Assembly: GCF_036850765.1 (NCBI RefSeq)
Contig: NC_089498.1
Span: 49,279,795-49,343,794, forward strand
Direction: 5' to 3'
From: Saccopteryx bilineata
Lineage: Eukaryota; Chordata; Mammalia; Chiroptera; Emballonuridae
DNA: 64,000 nt
Each line of letters starts with the position of its first letter. Positions within the stretch are counted from its first letter, which is position 1. The position numbers were made by a program, and so were the translations under genes. The notes beneath the pieces are model-generated. The model was not told where the DNA came from, did not search any database, and saw only the letters and a program-made list of their open reading frames with translations. This document shows positions 22,882-36,333 of the stretch, piece by piece.

Positions 22882-23254
22882 ATATTCTTCCTGCCTTCTC
22901 TTGACCTCCTAAAATCACTCTAAGGTTTAGCTAACATGAGCTGTCATCCTTGAGGTCTGTCTATCCACTGTTGTAGATTAGATATTTTAGGATTTTTTTC
23001 ATGAGCTTAATGAAAATTTTTTTCATGTTCCATTTCTGAATTGGCTCACTTAAACCTTCAGAATAGAACTATGGCCTTCTCTGAAATTCAGATTATTAAT
23101 GCTGTCTATATATGAACAAGCAGTACCCTGAGACCACTTAGGGTAAGGGAGATTGGAGATGGAGATTAAAAAGTGAAGAAAATCTCTTCCTTCTCCATCG
23201 CAGGATGCGCCATTGTTTCATTTTCCAAATAATTTCTTCTCTGTAATAGAAAAA

Positions 23255-23445
23255 GAAATGAACACTATTCTATGCCAGCCAAGCACTGTGCTATGCATTA
23301 TTCATATAATCCCTACAACATACTAATATATCCTGTATTAGTATTGCCATTTATAGACAAGAGCACTATATTAGAATAATTAAGTAGCTTAACCAATGTC
23401 ACATACCAGACCTGCCTAATTCATTTCCCAGTATTTTTCCATTTG
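23255..23445 (-). repeat. MIR SINE
   Basis: Reverse MIR: 'ccaagcactgtgctatgcat', 'catataatccctacaacata', then 'cttaaccaatgtcacatacc'. Confidence 0.8.
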
Positions 23446-23624
23446 TCGATTATTTACCTCTTACATTTGAACTAACTTTGCATGTCTGTGTTTGCCCTTC
23501 TGAATCTTTATACTTTCATCCTTGGTGTGCCTGTAATGAGTAGGATAGAGGCCTATAATGAAGATGACTAAGGCGTGGACCCTTACTTAAGGCACTACTA
23601 TAATCCATTGGCAGGAAGATGACA

Positions 23625-23815
23625 AGCCGACAAGCCTCTATATGACCTGGAAGAATTGAAGAGGTCCTTAGGGGATGGAGTATCAGTCTCTCCAGCTGTC
23701 ACATGGGAATAATATGCTACCTTACACAGCAGTTGTCAGAATAAAGTGAAATGCTTACGTCAAGTGTTTGGCAAAGACCCTGACTCATAATAAATGCTCA
23801 GTATATGGATTCTAT
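23625..23815 (+). repeat. MIR SINE
   Basis: Forward MIR with 'ctccagctgtcacatgggaa' and an ending 'ctcataataaatgctcagta'. Diverged. It ends about 330 bp before the RNLS exon. Confidence 0.7.
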
Positions 23816-24067
23816 AATGCTGCCAATCAGTCCCAGGATAATAACTAGGAAACAAAGCTAGAAAAATAGCTTGGCGCCAAATTTTGAAAGCCTTGAATTG
23901 AAGTCTAAAGGGTTTGGACTTTCAGCTTACTAAAAGCAGTTGTGCCAAGGTCAGTCATCAGTCTGAAAAGAAATGAAAGCTGATGCTATTATTCCACATT
24001 ACCTTTCAAAATTCATCATAAGTGAGATGGAATCATAAGTTGGTAGAAATAGTTGGAACTAGTTTAA

Positions 24068-25545
<1,478 letters not shown>

Positions 25546-25932
25546 TACAGACTGAATTCATACGTTGAAGCTTTAATCCTCAATGTGATAATACTTGAAG
25601 ATAGGGCTTTTAGGAGGTAATTAAAGTTAAGTGAGGCCAGAAGGGTGAGATCTCAACCCAATAGGATTGATGGCCTTATAAATTGAGGGAGAGAGAGCTG
25701 CTCACTCTCTCACTACCCTTGTGTATACGCAGAGGAAAGGCCACGTGAGGAGAGTTACTAGGTGAAAAGGTGAGCTGTCTGCTAGTCAGGAAGAGTCCTC
25801 ACCAGGAACCAAATCAATGGGTACTTTGATCACGGAGTTCTCAACCTCTAGAACTGAGAGAAATACATTTCTGGTGTTTATGCCACCCAGTTTCTGATAT
25901 TTTGTTATGATAGCTCAAGCTTATTGATACAT
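25546..25932 (+). mobile_element. MLT1-like MaLR LTR (fossil)
   Basis: Ordered blocks of the MLT1 family are visible: 'attcatacgttgaagcttta', 'gaagatagggcttttaggag', 'aggaaaggccacgtgaggag', 'ctctagaactgagagaaata' and 'gccacccagtttctgatatt'. About 390 bp, diverged, no internal region seen. Confidence 0.8.
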
Positions 25933-25984
25933 TATCTAAGAAGAAAAAGCAAGGGAGGCTTCAGGATTGGTTGATTCAAAAACT

Positions 25985-26345
25985 AAGCAATATCTTCAGG
26001 GACCTAGCATTTATCCTTCCCTGCTCTCTCTTCCACTCTCGACTTTGCCATCCTCAGAGGACTGGTGGCAAGATGGCAGTAACTGTTGGAGTCACATCCA
26101 GGCCCAACAACATATTTAGGAAGAAGAGGAACTATGACTGTCTCTATCTATTTCTAAGAATCAAGGAAATCTTTCCAGAAACCCCTCAACTGACTTCATC
26201 TTGTATCTCATTGGTCAGAATTGGGTTACCTGACCAATCTGAATGGAGTCACTGGTGAGGCGGGGGACAACTGTGATGAGCCTAGTCAAATTAGGATTTG
26301 TATACTAAAACTGGTATTAGGATAACCTTTTCTTTAGTCATCTGA
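25985..26345. repeat. Unclassified old mammalian repeat
   Basis: Contains 'ggtggcaagatggcagtaac', 'tctcattggtcagaattggg' and 'ttacctgaccaatctgaat', blocks shared with a widespread repeat I cannot name. A related segment is at 50380-50550. The 95-codon open frame (25971-26258) crosses it and is not a gene. Confidence 0.5.
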
Positions 26346-27413
26346 GGGGTAGATACCTAAATAAAATAGGGTTTAGTTAAGAAGAAATAACAGAGTAGTG
26401 AGTGCTGGGTTGGCAACAAATAATGCCTATTATCTTCAAGTAGAGTCACATCTTATGTGGGAGGCACACAAGGAGAACTGTGTATATTCAAAATTATCTT
26501 TGAAAATCCCTTAAAACAACATGACATTTTGGAAAGTGATGTAACTTGCAGTAAATTTAGTATTTTTCCAACATTCAATAGATTTCAGTTTTTTTTGTGT
26601 GTGAGGCTAGATGAAACACTTGGTTTGCATTTATAGGACAGAGTGATATTTTCGACTGTGAAATGCACTGAGGAAAGAAAGAAATAGCAGTCACACTTCC
26701 TAACAGATTAAATTCTTTTTGCAAATGGAGTCAGTTGGTGGGTGAAAGCGCCAACACTACACAATGTAGTAGCAATTTATAAAATCAGAGTTATGCAAAT
26801 TTGAAATAGTATAGCAGAAAAACATTAATACATTCTCACACAATTGGCAACATTTGAAATAATGGAAATACAAAAAAATATTTTAGTGTTAACAATCACA
26901 CAATTTTAAAGTTTAAGGGCCAGGTCAATTGGAAACTGTGTTTTTGCTATTTAGCCCATGATGGTGCCACTTCTAACAACAAAGAAATACCTGCATTTCT
27001 GTGTCAGTTTTATGGAAAATTAATCTTGGATTATGCAAGTTTTAAATTATGGGAGGTCTTTAGTAATGGCGGTCCTTAACATCTTATCTAACTGCTTTGC
27101 ATTTAAACTATTTTTTTCTCACTACTTGGGACAGGATGCTAAGTGTGTCCAGGTGAATGCACATAATATAAGTGTCCACATGCTGTGTAATTCTACTGTA
27201 TTTTATTGACGGTGATATTTAACCAGACCAGTAAGGGTTGTCTCTTTATGTCACTAACACTCTCCTATACCCACTCTTATTCAAGGTGTTTGATTGAATC
27301 AATAATTCATATCATAATAGACAGACCTAACTAATAAAGATGAAAATTTGTTTCCTGTCAAGATGGGTCATAAACAAGATAGACAAAGGTTGGCAGGGTT
27401 GGGTCTACCCAAC

Positions 27414-27870
27414 TGTAAGGTATTTTTCCCCACTGAGGAAGAAGGAAGGGCATAGCCACCAAGTGTGGAATAGCAAAAGCTTTATTTAGTAGAGCACTTC
27501 ACGGACAATGTTCTCTGGTCCACGAGACGGGGCCAGGGAAGTCACACGGGGCGGGGGGGGGAGGGATCCATGTGGGGTAATTTATGGGGTCGTTAGGGTG
27601 GTTGAGTTGATATGACCTGGAGAAATTTCATTGGCTGACAGACAGTCGTTCTTTACCAAAGGGCTCCTGGGAAGTTTCTTTTGGTGCTCATGGGTGTGGG
27701 CGGTTCCAGCCAAAGTTCCCAGACCTGGTTCCTCACGTGACCTTCCCCCATTGCCAACCGACCTCATACCAGCCTTGAAGAGAACCAGAGGATAAAGGAT
27801 TAGTAGCCTAAACCAGACAAAGGTCAAGGAGTAATCATATGTCAGATGTCAGAACTAGGCAAAACATGCA
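27414..27870 (-). mobile_element. Probable retroviral LTR (fragment or solo)
   Basis: Read on the - strand, this stretch has promoter-to-polyA order: a CCAATGAAAT box (about 27628), a CCCATAAATTAC TATA-like box (about 27585), a GC-rich start region, AATAAAGC near 27480, and an end ..ACA at about 27414. That is the layout of a gammaretrovirus-type LTR. The outer 5' limit and a target duplication were not found, and no gag, pol or env accompany it. Confidence 0.55.
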
Positions 27871-27958
27871 GGAAACCAGAATCAGAGTCTCCTCAGGCAG
27901 AGGGGCTAACTTTCAAGATATGCTAGACTCAACTTCAAGGACCAAGAGTTATGGGTAT

Positions 27959-28112
27959 GCCCTGGCTAGATAGCTTGGTTAGTTAGAGCATTGTCCTGAA
28001 GCACAGAGGTTGCCAGTTCGATCCCCAGTCAGGACACATACAGGAACAGATCAATGTTTCTGTCTCTCTCTCTCTGCCACTGAAATCAATAACTAAACAT
28101 TTTTAAAAAAAT
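27959..28112 (+). repeat. Short tRNA-derived SINE (Ves-like)
   Basis: Head 'gccctggctagatagcttgg' with B box 'cagttcgatcccc', 'ggacacatacagg', a short (TCTC)n block, and an A-rich end. Type is the shorter bat SINE, unlike the 390-bp copies elsewhere. Confidence 0.85.
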
Positions 28113-28376
28113 AGTGTTGGGTGCTAACAAATACACTTAAGTTTCTGTTTCCCAAAATGTGTTTAATGAAACACCAACTTGAGATGTTCTTTGGGAAGGG
28201 GTTTTGTCATCAGATAAGTTTGCAAAATGCTACTGACTTTACCCCTAAAGGTTTAGAGATGAAATGGTTTAAACATGTAAAGAGCTTCACATGGCATTTA
28301 CCTAATAATAAGGCAGTGTCTTTGGTACCTATTATTATAATTAGTAATTCCAGTCTTTAATTTCAGAATTATATTC

Positions 28377-28883
28377 TCTAATGTAGGGAATCACCCACCT
28401 AACCTGGAACCCTCTGTGACTTGGATTGGTGAACTTTATTTAAAAGTCCTGAGTGAATGTCTCTTGGATTCAAACACCAGGAAACTGTGTGAGTGAGTGA
28501 CTTTTATAGTAAACACAAAGGAAAGCATGCAAACACAAAGGAATGCATAGAAAATTAGCCTAGAGGTTCTAGATTGCCCCTTCCTTTGTGCTTGTTAATT
28601 AGCAAAAGAAAAGAAGTACTGACCCAAATTAGCCCTTTCTCCATGTCAGCAAAATGGCCATTAGTCATTCATTTCCCTTATCACCTGGCCTCCATCCCTT
28701 GAGGTCTTGTTACCTCTGTTCTGCTTCTGATCAATAAAAGCTAAGGGAGAAAGAAATTCAGGAGGTCTTATTTGCCTCCCTTGGCAGACCTCCCTCTCTT
28801 CCTCTTGACAGAAGTTTGTGTCTGTAGTAGGTTTCTTCCACAAGACACTGGTAGTTCCCAGCAGGCTGGAGTACTACATCTAA
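28377..28883 (+). mobile_element. Solo LTR with perfect 5-bp target duplication
   Basis: LTR 28382-28878 (497 bp) begins TGTAG and ends CTACA, a short perfect inverted repeat. TCTAA flanks it on both sides (28377-28381, 28879-28883). A polyadenylation signal AATAAA is at 28733-28738, leaving about 140 bp for the R-U5 part. No internal proviral sequence is adjacent, so it arose by LTR-LTR recombination. Class not determined; 5-bp duplications occur in several ERV groups. Confidence 0.82.
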
Positions 28884-30651
28884 AGCAAAAGACATATATG
28901 AGCCTAATTTAGGTGAATGCAGCCCTCTGTTACTCATGCAGATAGGAATCGGGGCAGCTTGAATAAAATATATAATTTACTCTGAAAATCATTACTCAGA
29001 ATTTAGCATCTTTCCTTGTTCATCATCTGGAAGTGTTAATGATCAGAAAAGACCAGTAGGCAGGAATCTGAGGAAATTAATACAATCTGTAACTCTAGAA
29101 ATATGATGGTCAATGACCATAATTACATAGCTTTCAAAATTTCATCAAAAGAAATAATCTATCCAAAAAGAAAAAAACAGATAAACAAACTTTCTCATCA
29201 CATGGAATTTATACTTGTAAGGACTTTATTGTTAGGATCCTTAAGTAACAAACACTAATATAATATGTATTGCCTTTAATCAGTATTTTACAAAAGATGC
29301 AGAAATGTTATTTCAAATAGCTGTTTATTACAATACATCAACTCTTTATAATGAACAAGAACATAATAAGAAATCCTGTAAATAACTGGAATGGGCCAGG
29401 GCCTTGAAACCAGACACCTGTGTTGACTTAAGAGAGTCCCTGGTTATTCCAATCAAGTAAATAGCCATGCAATTGACAACACAAAGTGGTCTGCTTTAGG
29501 ATTTGAATAAATGTAGAATTATTTGTCCTTAAAATTTCAGAAAATGTAATCCAGATAGGTAATGCTTTATAAGTAGAACAAAAAAAAAATTAAAAGGGAG
29601 AAGAAGAAAAAGGGAGAAGGGGAAAGGGGGAAAAGAAATAATTTATAAGTATGAAAAAACTGTACCGACTCCAGAAGCAGAGCTCTCAGATAGAATAGCA
29701 ATCATCCTCTTAAAATGACAACAGTAAACAGTTACAAAGTTTCAAATTCATGACAATATGGCTTTTGTATAATAAATGTAGTCATTTGTAATTCAATTAT
29801 ATTGTCTCTATAAATCTGTTAAGATAATTCAATAAATTGCATTCAAATACTAATTATAAATATCCATCCCATTATTACAATGATGTGATAGAATATCACA
29901 TGATTATAATATCAAAATTCTAGGATGATCTCTCAGGAAGGAAAAACATATGTGTGTGTGTATATGTGTATACAAACATATATAAATATATAAATTATCT
30001 GTGTATATAAAATACATGTGAATATATATGTATATACCATATATAAAATAAATATCAACTTGCTGTCATTTAACTAATAAGCACAGATTATAAGGTAGAC
30101 TAATCTTATTTCACTGAATATTTGCCACTTCTAAAAACAAAAAATGGATTTTCTTTAGAAAATGACATAACCAGAAAAATGCAATGTAAGGAGAACATTT
30201 GCACACAAAGTAAAAACAAACCACAGATTCCTTTCAGCCTCTGGTTTCCCCATCAAGGTATCCTCAATGGAAATGATTCACAACCAAGATTAGCACTGTC
30301 TTCCCACTGGCCAAGCAAGTTAACTCAGTATGAAAGTCAGTGCCAGAGATGGAGGGAAATGTCCTGTGGACCATAGTCCTGGGGAAAATATATCTTATGG
30401 AAGTTTCTTTCAGAAAAAATTCACTTACAAATATTTGGTTTAAATATTTTTAATTCTAAATTCATTCAGTTTAGCAGTTATTTATAAATATGTATTGAAT
30501 GCCTCTGTGTGTCAGGCATTTTGCTAAAAACTGAGGATCCATAATCCCCACCCTCATAAAATATAAAGGTTTAATGAAGTCCATTCAAATGAGAATTCTG
30601 AAGGACACATGAGGCTCTGTTGAATTAGTAACTTGGAGTTACATAAGAGCC

Positions 30652-30652
<1 letters not shown>
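28884..30652. other. AT-rich intron, low-complexity patches only
   Basis: No exon-like ORF was recognised. A purine-only patch lies at 29591-29638 and mixed TG/TA microsatellite sequence at about 29948-30045. 30478-30560 has a weak MIR/L2-like 'tgtattgaatgcctctgtgt' block. Confidence 0.55.

Positions 30653-30653
<1 letters not shown>

Positions 30654-30701
<48 letters not shown>
30654..30701. repeat. (AT)n microsatellite
   Basis: About 24 uninterrupted AT units. Likely variable in length between individuals and able to form cruciforms. Confidence 0.95.
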
Positions 30702-30703
<2 letters not shown>

Positions 30704-33390
30704 AGAGATAGAGGATATATATACATAAATGGATGCACTGATATATACAATACAGAGAGAGCATTAATTCACATTTACAATCAAAACCAGGAAGAGTCAT
30801 GTTGCCTGGTGATAATATTATGGGCTTTTAAAAGAACTCTCTTTTGGTGAAGAAATGAAAGATAGCAGCTATGGAACATTTAAATCCATGAATAAATAAG
30901 AAACTTTAGTATGACTCATTATTTAACTATCTCTGGGGCTGCTAAAAAGTTCAATAGATGCATGTTAGTCACAAAATGTCCAAGAAGGAGTGAGCAAAAG
31001 GGTAAAGATAGTCTGGAGTTTACAGCTGCCTGGGATTTCTGTAACTAAAAATAATTCCAAATTACAGATGTATAAAGCACCCACACTAAGAAGTGACTCT
31101 TAAACATTAAATTTTCTAAGTCTCTCTTTGTGTCTATATTCCACCGTCCTCTTCAGCTTGCCCTGAGAGTGATGTTTTCATTCATGGTATTGCCTTAACT
31201 TGTGGCTGGCAGGCTGAGATTTAGGAAAGACCTTCAGGTTGGCCAATAATTGGTCCAGAGCACAAGAGGCAGATGTGAAGATGACTGAATGTCGTTTTCA
31301 TCCATTACTATTCATGGAAGGAAAGAGGGAATGAGAATCAGATACTCTTCATGATGAATAAATGTATAGATCCAAATGTACAGGTCCTAGATGAAAGCAA
31401 CAGAAAAACTGACAAAGATTGCCATCACTTCTGCCAATTGAGAAGGAAAACAGTAAGGAAAAACTCTGTTGGTTTTGTAAGTAGGTGAGGAAGGCCATGA
31501 ATAGCAAGAACTAGAAAGTGGGCAGAGGTTCACATGTGGAAATGGCCGCAGTCCCTCTGACCTCTCCATTAACAAAGATCATGTAACTAGGTGTATAGCT
31601 ATTGTCTCATAAAGAAACTGCTGAATTAAATGCAATAATCTCCAATTTCTGGTATTTATAACTACAATCTTTTCAAGAAATAATTCTTTTTTCTACAGAG
31701 CACCTTTAGGAGATTAAATGCCAGTTTGGGAGTGGAAGTGAGGAGAGCTAAACTGCTTTGTCTAATTGAGGAGAGATTTTCAGACTTCCTGAAACAATAA
31801 GGAGGGCAAGGAACAGAGAAGGGGCAAGAATAAAAAGAATATTAGATGGTGAGAGGCTCTGGCTTGACCTGGGGGATAAGTATGTAGATTTGTTGCATGT
31901 TAACTTTATCATTTACTTTGCAACCTCTTTCGCAACAACCTACAACCTCAGTGTAGTTCTGGCTTGAACAAATCCATGGCTGCTTTTTACTGAGGAGTTG
32001 CAGTCAAGGTAGTACAGGCACTTTCTGAAAATATCTAGGATGAAATTAGGTAGGAATTTTATGGTTTCTTCAGGTTAGTTCCTGCACAGAATTTTAGAGT
32101 TTGTTGGCTAAGCCTTGCATCTGCTTGAGAACCCTATCTTGAATCAAGACAGCACTCCTCATTCTCTGGACCTCAAATAAAGCAAGCTCAACTTGCTGTT
32201 TCCATAGTACCTGCAACCATATTAATCCGTTGAGAGAGCTGGAAATTAGGAAAAGGCTCTCTCTCTGGAACTGAATTGTTTTGAAGGATCTTAAAGTCCT
32301 TACTGTGGTCTGAAGTGAAGCTGTCAACAGCCTGGCTTGGAAACCATGGCTCAAAATGATGTGCTCTGCTCCACTTCCCTAATAAGTGCCTGGTTTTCAT
32401 CATTTGGGAGGCATCTCAAAACCTTTGCAAGTTGAGAAGAGTCTTGTAAAGCTGTGTAACTCTTAGACAGATTGTGAGCCTTGGTTTGCAGGAGACAGGA
32501 AAGACTTGTTGGGCCAGATGAGAGCTTGAAAAGACTTCATTCTGGTCCTTTTTATCTGGGACCATGACAACACTATTCCAAAAAGGTGCGAATTTTTCTT
32601 TGCCTAGAGCTCCCTCAGAAAAGATTTCACCATTTTTTCCCACTGTCAATAGTTCCTCCTCAGATCAATCTAAATGTCTCACGGGCTGAAGAATTGATAT
32701 GCTGTGTGCATATCAGAAATGTCTGCTGCTTTCTCCAGAATTAGAAGCTCTCTCCTTTGGTGGGAATACATGTCACTATCCATCATACATACTGCCTATC
32801 ACTTGGTCACTCTTATTCTGACCAAAATCGAAAATAAGAGATAGACACTAACATCAGGCATAATAGGAGTGTGTACCCAGCGCTCAATAAATATTTGCTG
32901 AGCCAGTCATCCTTTATGCAGCTCTGACATGCCCTTTTCAGGTCCTGAAATAACATTGAGAGTTAATACTTCAGCACCGGTTACCCACTTAGCAGGCAAG
33001 AAAAAAGAATAGCTAGTCAGCAAATTGTTCATCCCTAAGAATATCTCCATATCTATTCCCACTGCCCTTAAAATCATATAAAACAAATGAGCTCTCTAAT
33101 TGCTGAATCTAGTAGCCATTGAAAAGCACAAGTGAGTTCTTGGCAATTTGAATGATTAGAAGCATCTTTTGGAGGTTCTGTATTATGTTTACAGCATTGG
33201 GACTCTTGGCAAACAGGGCACATCAATTCTTTATATAGTATCAAAGGTATTGCCAGTTAAGACCTAGAAGTTTTATGGAACCCTTTTCCCAAAGAGGTAC
33301 AAGTATTTTCAGTAACCATTTTACCATGGTCTAGGGAGGATACATTTGCTTTGAGTGATGCCCTATAGCACAGATCTCAATTTTCAAGGT
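30702..33390. other. Stretch without confident feature
   Basis: Several 60-86 codon open stretches lie on the - strand between 31387 and 32649. I considered an old retroviral relic, because 33190-33240 on the - strand reads CPVCQ-like codons, but no ordered gag/pol/env motifs follow. A 'gcgctcaataaatatttgct' MIR-like end is at about 32880-32905. Confidence 0.4.
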
Positions 33391-33394
33391 TACA

Positions 33395-34680
33395 TAAAAA
33401 AAAAAACACAAAAGACAAAAATCATATGGTCCTATTAGTAGATGCAGAAAAGGCATTTGATAAGATATAACATCAATTTATGTTTAAAACACTCAATAAA
33501 ATGGGTATAGAAGAAAAGTACCTCAACATTATAAAGGCTATATATGACAAACCATTCGCCAATATCATACTAAAGGATAAAAAACTGAAGGCTTTTTCTC
33601 TAAAATCAGTAACAAGACAAGGCTTTCCACTTCTATTCAACATAGTTCTGGAGTTTTAGCCAGAGCAATCAGGCAAGAGAAATAAATAAAAGGCATCCAT
33701 ATCAGGAAAGAAATAAAAGTATCATTTTTTTGCAGATGACATTGATCTTATATACAGAAAACCCCAAAGACTCCACCAAAACAAATGTTAGAAATAATAA
33801 ACCAACACAATAAAGTTTTAGGATACAAAGTCAATATACAAAAGTCTACAGCTTTCCTATATACCAACAATGAAAGTTTAGGAAATGAATTAAAAAAAAA
33901 AAATTCCTTTTACAAATGCAGCAACAAAAATAAAATGCATAGGAATAAACTTAACAAAGGATGTGAAAGATCAATACACTGAAAACTACAAAACATTATT
34001 GAAAAAAAGTTGAAAAAGACATAATGAAATGGGAAAATATTCCATGTTCTTGGATTGGAAGAATCAACATAGTTAAAATGACTATATTACTCAAAGCAAT
34101 ATACAAATTTAATGCAATTTCCATTAAAATTCCAATGTCAGTTTTTAAAGAAATAGAACAAAAAAAAATCCCCAGGTTTGTATGCAACTATAAAAAACCT
34201 CCAATAGCCAAACCCAATCCTGAGGAAAAAAGAATGAAACCAGAGGTATCACACTACCTGACTTCAAATTATACTACAGAGCCATGATAATCAAAATAGC
34301 ACATTGCGCCTGACCAGGTGGTGGCGCAGTGGATAGAGCATTGGACTGGGATGCAGAGAACCCAGGTTCGAGACCCCGAGGTCGCCAGCTTGAGCGTGGG
34401 CTCATCTGGTTTGAGCAAAGGTCACCAGCTTGGACCCAAGGTCACTGGCTTGAGCAAGGGGTTACTCACTCTGCTGTAGCCCTCTGGTCAAGGCACATAT
34501 GAGAAAGCCATCAATGAACAACTAAAGTGCCACAATGAAAAATTGATGCTTCTCATCTCTCTCCCTTCCTGTCTGTCTGTCTCTATCTATCCCTCTGACT
34601 CTCTCTCTGTCTCTGTCAAAAAAAAGAAAGAAAAAAAAACAGAAAAGAAACCCAGCACATTATGGGCAGATATCCAAGAT
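33395..34680 (+). repeat. L1 ORF2 fragment carrying a SINE
   Basis: 33395-34297 aligns with 41720-42610 of the full-length L1 in this window (reverse transcriptase and following region). The FADD-coding area at 33733-33745 is frameshifted and several stops are present. Both ends of the L1 are missing, and the SINE at 34306-34653 sits near its right end. It is more diverged than the full-length copy. Confidence 0.88.
34298..34661 (+). repeat. Bat SINE, GCCTGACC family, with 8-bp target duplication
   Basis: Body 34306-34653: head 'gcgcctgaccaggtggtggc', 'tggatagagc' A-box-like block, 'ggttcgagacc' B box, 'caaggcacatatgagaaa', CT-rich region and A tail. AGCACATT flanks it (34298-34305, 34654-34661). 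Confidence 0.93.
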
Positions 34681-34749
34681 TACACTTCAGAACATCCCAC
34701 TGTTATCTTTGTGAAGGATAGTTCCTTTTAATAGTTGGTTAAAGAACTG

Positions 34750-34782
34750 TTTCTAAGTTACATATCTCATGTAACTTAGAAA
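34750..34782. repeat. 14-bp perfect stem-loop
   Basis: TTTCTAAGTTACAT (34750-34763) and its exact complement (34769-34782) are separated by ATCTC. There is no T run consistent with a Pol III terminator and no known RNA is recognised. Confidence 0.8.
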
Positions 34783-35149
34783 ATATGTGGTAAGTTCTGC
34801 AAATGTGCCATTTCTTTGCCACAGTTTAGTGGTTATCTCTTTTTTATATTGCAATGATATTAAAATGAACTGATATTTTGCATAGGAACCTTCCCATAAA
34901 TGATGAGTTTATATCAATCAAGTATGGTGAGTGATGAATCTTCTACTCTATAATTCTTGATTTGGTGTTTATCATAGATGGTCCAAAATAAACAGTATTA
35001 TCCAGCATGGTTCTGTGAATACTTTGCAGTGACACAGACCTTGTTTCAAATTACAACTCAACACTTAGAATTAGATTGAACCATATTATATTGCTGTCCT
35101 TGTAAATTAAAAATGATCAGATACCAGTATTTTCATGTGATTCAACTTA

Positions 35150-35320
35150 ATAGCTCTGTAATCATGATTAAACTTCTTAATCACTCTAAGCTTCACTTAT
35201 CTGTACTGTAAATATAAAGTTAGTAAAGTCTTCTAGAAATGTTATAAGGATTGAATGTACCATGCTTGGCACATAGTACCATGCATGGCACATAGCACGC
35301 ATATAAAGAAAATGCTGTTT
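35150..35320 (+). repeat. MIR SINE with internal tandem duplication
   Basis: 'taaacttcttaatcactcta' through 'ttataaggattgaatg' is a forward MIR. Near its end a 19-bp block (TACCATGC(T/A)TGGCACATAG) is repeated head to tail at about 35258-35296, apparently a slippage product. Confidence 0.75.
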
Positions 35321-36321
35321 TTATGGTTGTCACATATAAATTATTTCTATAGTTTTATTTTTCAGTTATATAAACTTTTTTTTCATTAAGAGTAGAGAAA
35401 AGAGCTTTCAATAGTGCAAGTTTAGTTGAATAAAATTATCTTTTGTGAAAAATAATAACACTTATACATAAGGTACTTAAAAACAATATCTCATTACATG
35501 AACAAGGTGTTAAACCTAGAGGACATTAGGTTAGATGCCTGGCTTTTTATGCAATCTCAAATCATTTTCTGACTAAGAATAATTCCCAAAAATTTGCACT
35601 ACAACCTACCTGAGAAGAGTTAGACACTATGAAGTAAGTCGTTACCAAATCAAAGAACTGAGACTAATTCAAGAGTAAGTTTCAAAGTATGACTGCAAAA
35701 TCTCACCATAGGAAATCGCTTCATCACATTTCATAAGTACTTTATATCAGTTAGCAATTTTAACTCTGTCCAGAATCAGCGATCCATAATTTTATCCGGA
35801 TGTGACATTACTGAGATTATTTAACTTAAAGGGTCCTTTGGTTTATTGCCAGTGACTTTTTTGTTATTAAGCAAATTGAGAAGGCTTTGATAAGCCCCCA
35901 AGTATTATACCTGGCCCTGCTGTTTTTAATGATCATTGCCCCTACAGACTTCATATATGTGCTCATTTAGATAATGAGAAGAATCCACATGTACTGTACA
36001 GGACATTGAATTCCCTACATAATATCAATGAATATTAAACATTAGAATCTGAAAAGAATCTATTGCAATTTCATTAATATTTATAACTGATCCGTGGGAC
36101 TAGGGGAATTCTTAAGTAGAAAATATTCCATATTCATGTTTGTTAGAATGAATCATGAAGGAATTTAAAGCACAGTTTTCTTCACTGAATTAGATTTTTA
36201 TGAGACAATATACCTAGTTAATTCTTTGTTGTTGATGTTATATATCCTTACATTATTTAATAGAGTCAGAAAAGGCATTTCAGAAACTTGAGCTCAATTG
36301 AACTTAATGCACTTTTTTATT
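35321..36321. other. Intronic stretch, nothing recognised
   Basis: AT-rich sequence up to the L1 insertion site, with no exon or dated repeat recognised. Confidence 0.55.
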
Positions 36322-36333
36322 AAAAGTAAATGC

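Noticed and set aside
25971..26258. 95-codon open frame
   Set aside because: It overlaps an old interspersed repeat, also present near 50400, and has no domain or splice support.
32094..33250. Possible minus-strand endogenous retrovirus
   Set aside because: A CPVCQ-like stretch and several open frames were suggestive, but no ordered integrase, reverse transcriptase or envelope motifs could be followed.
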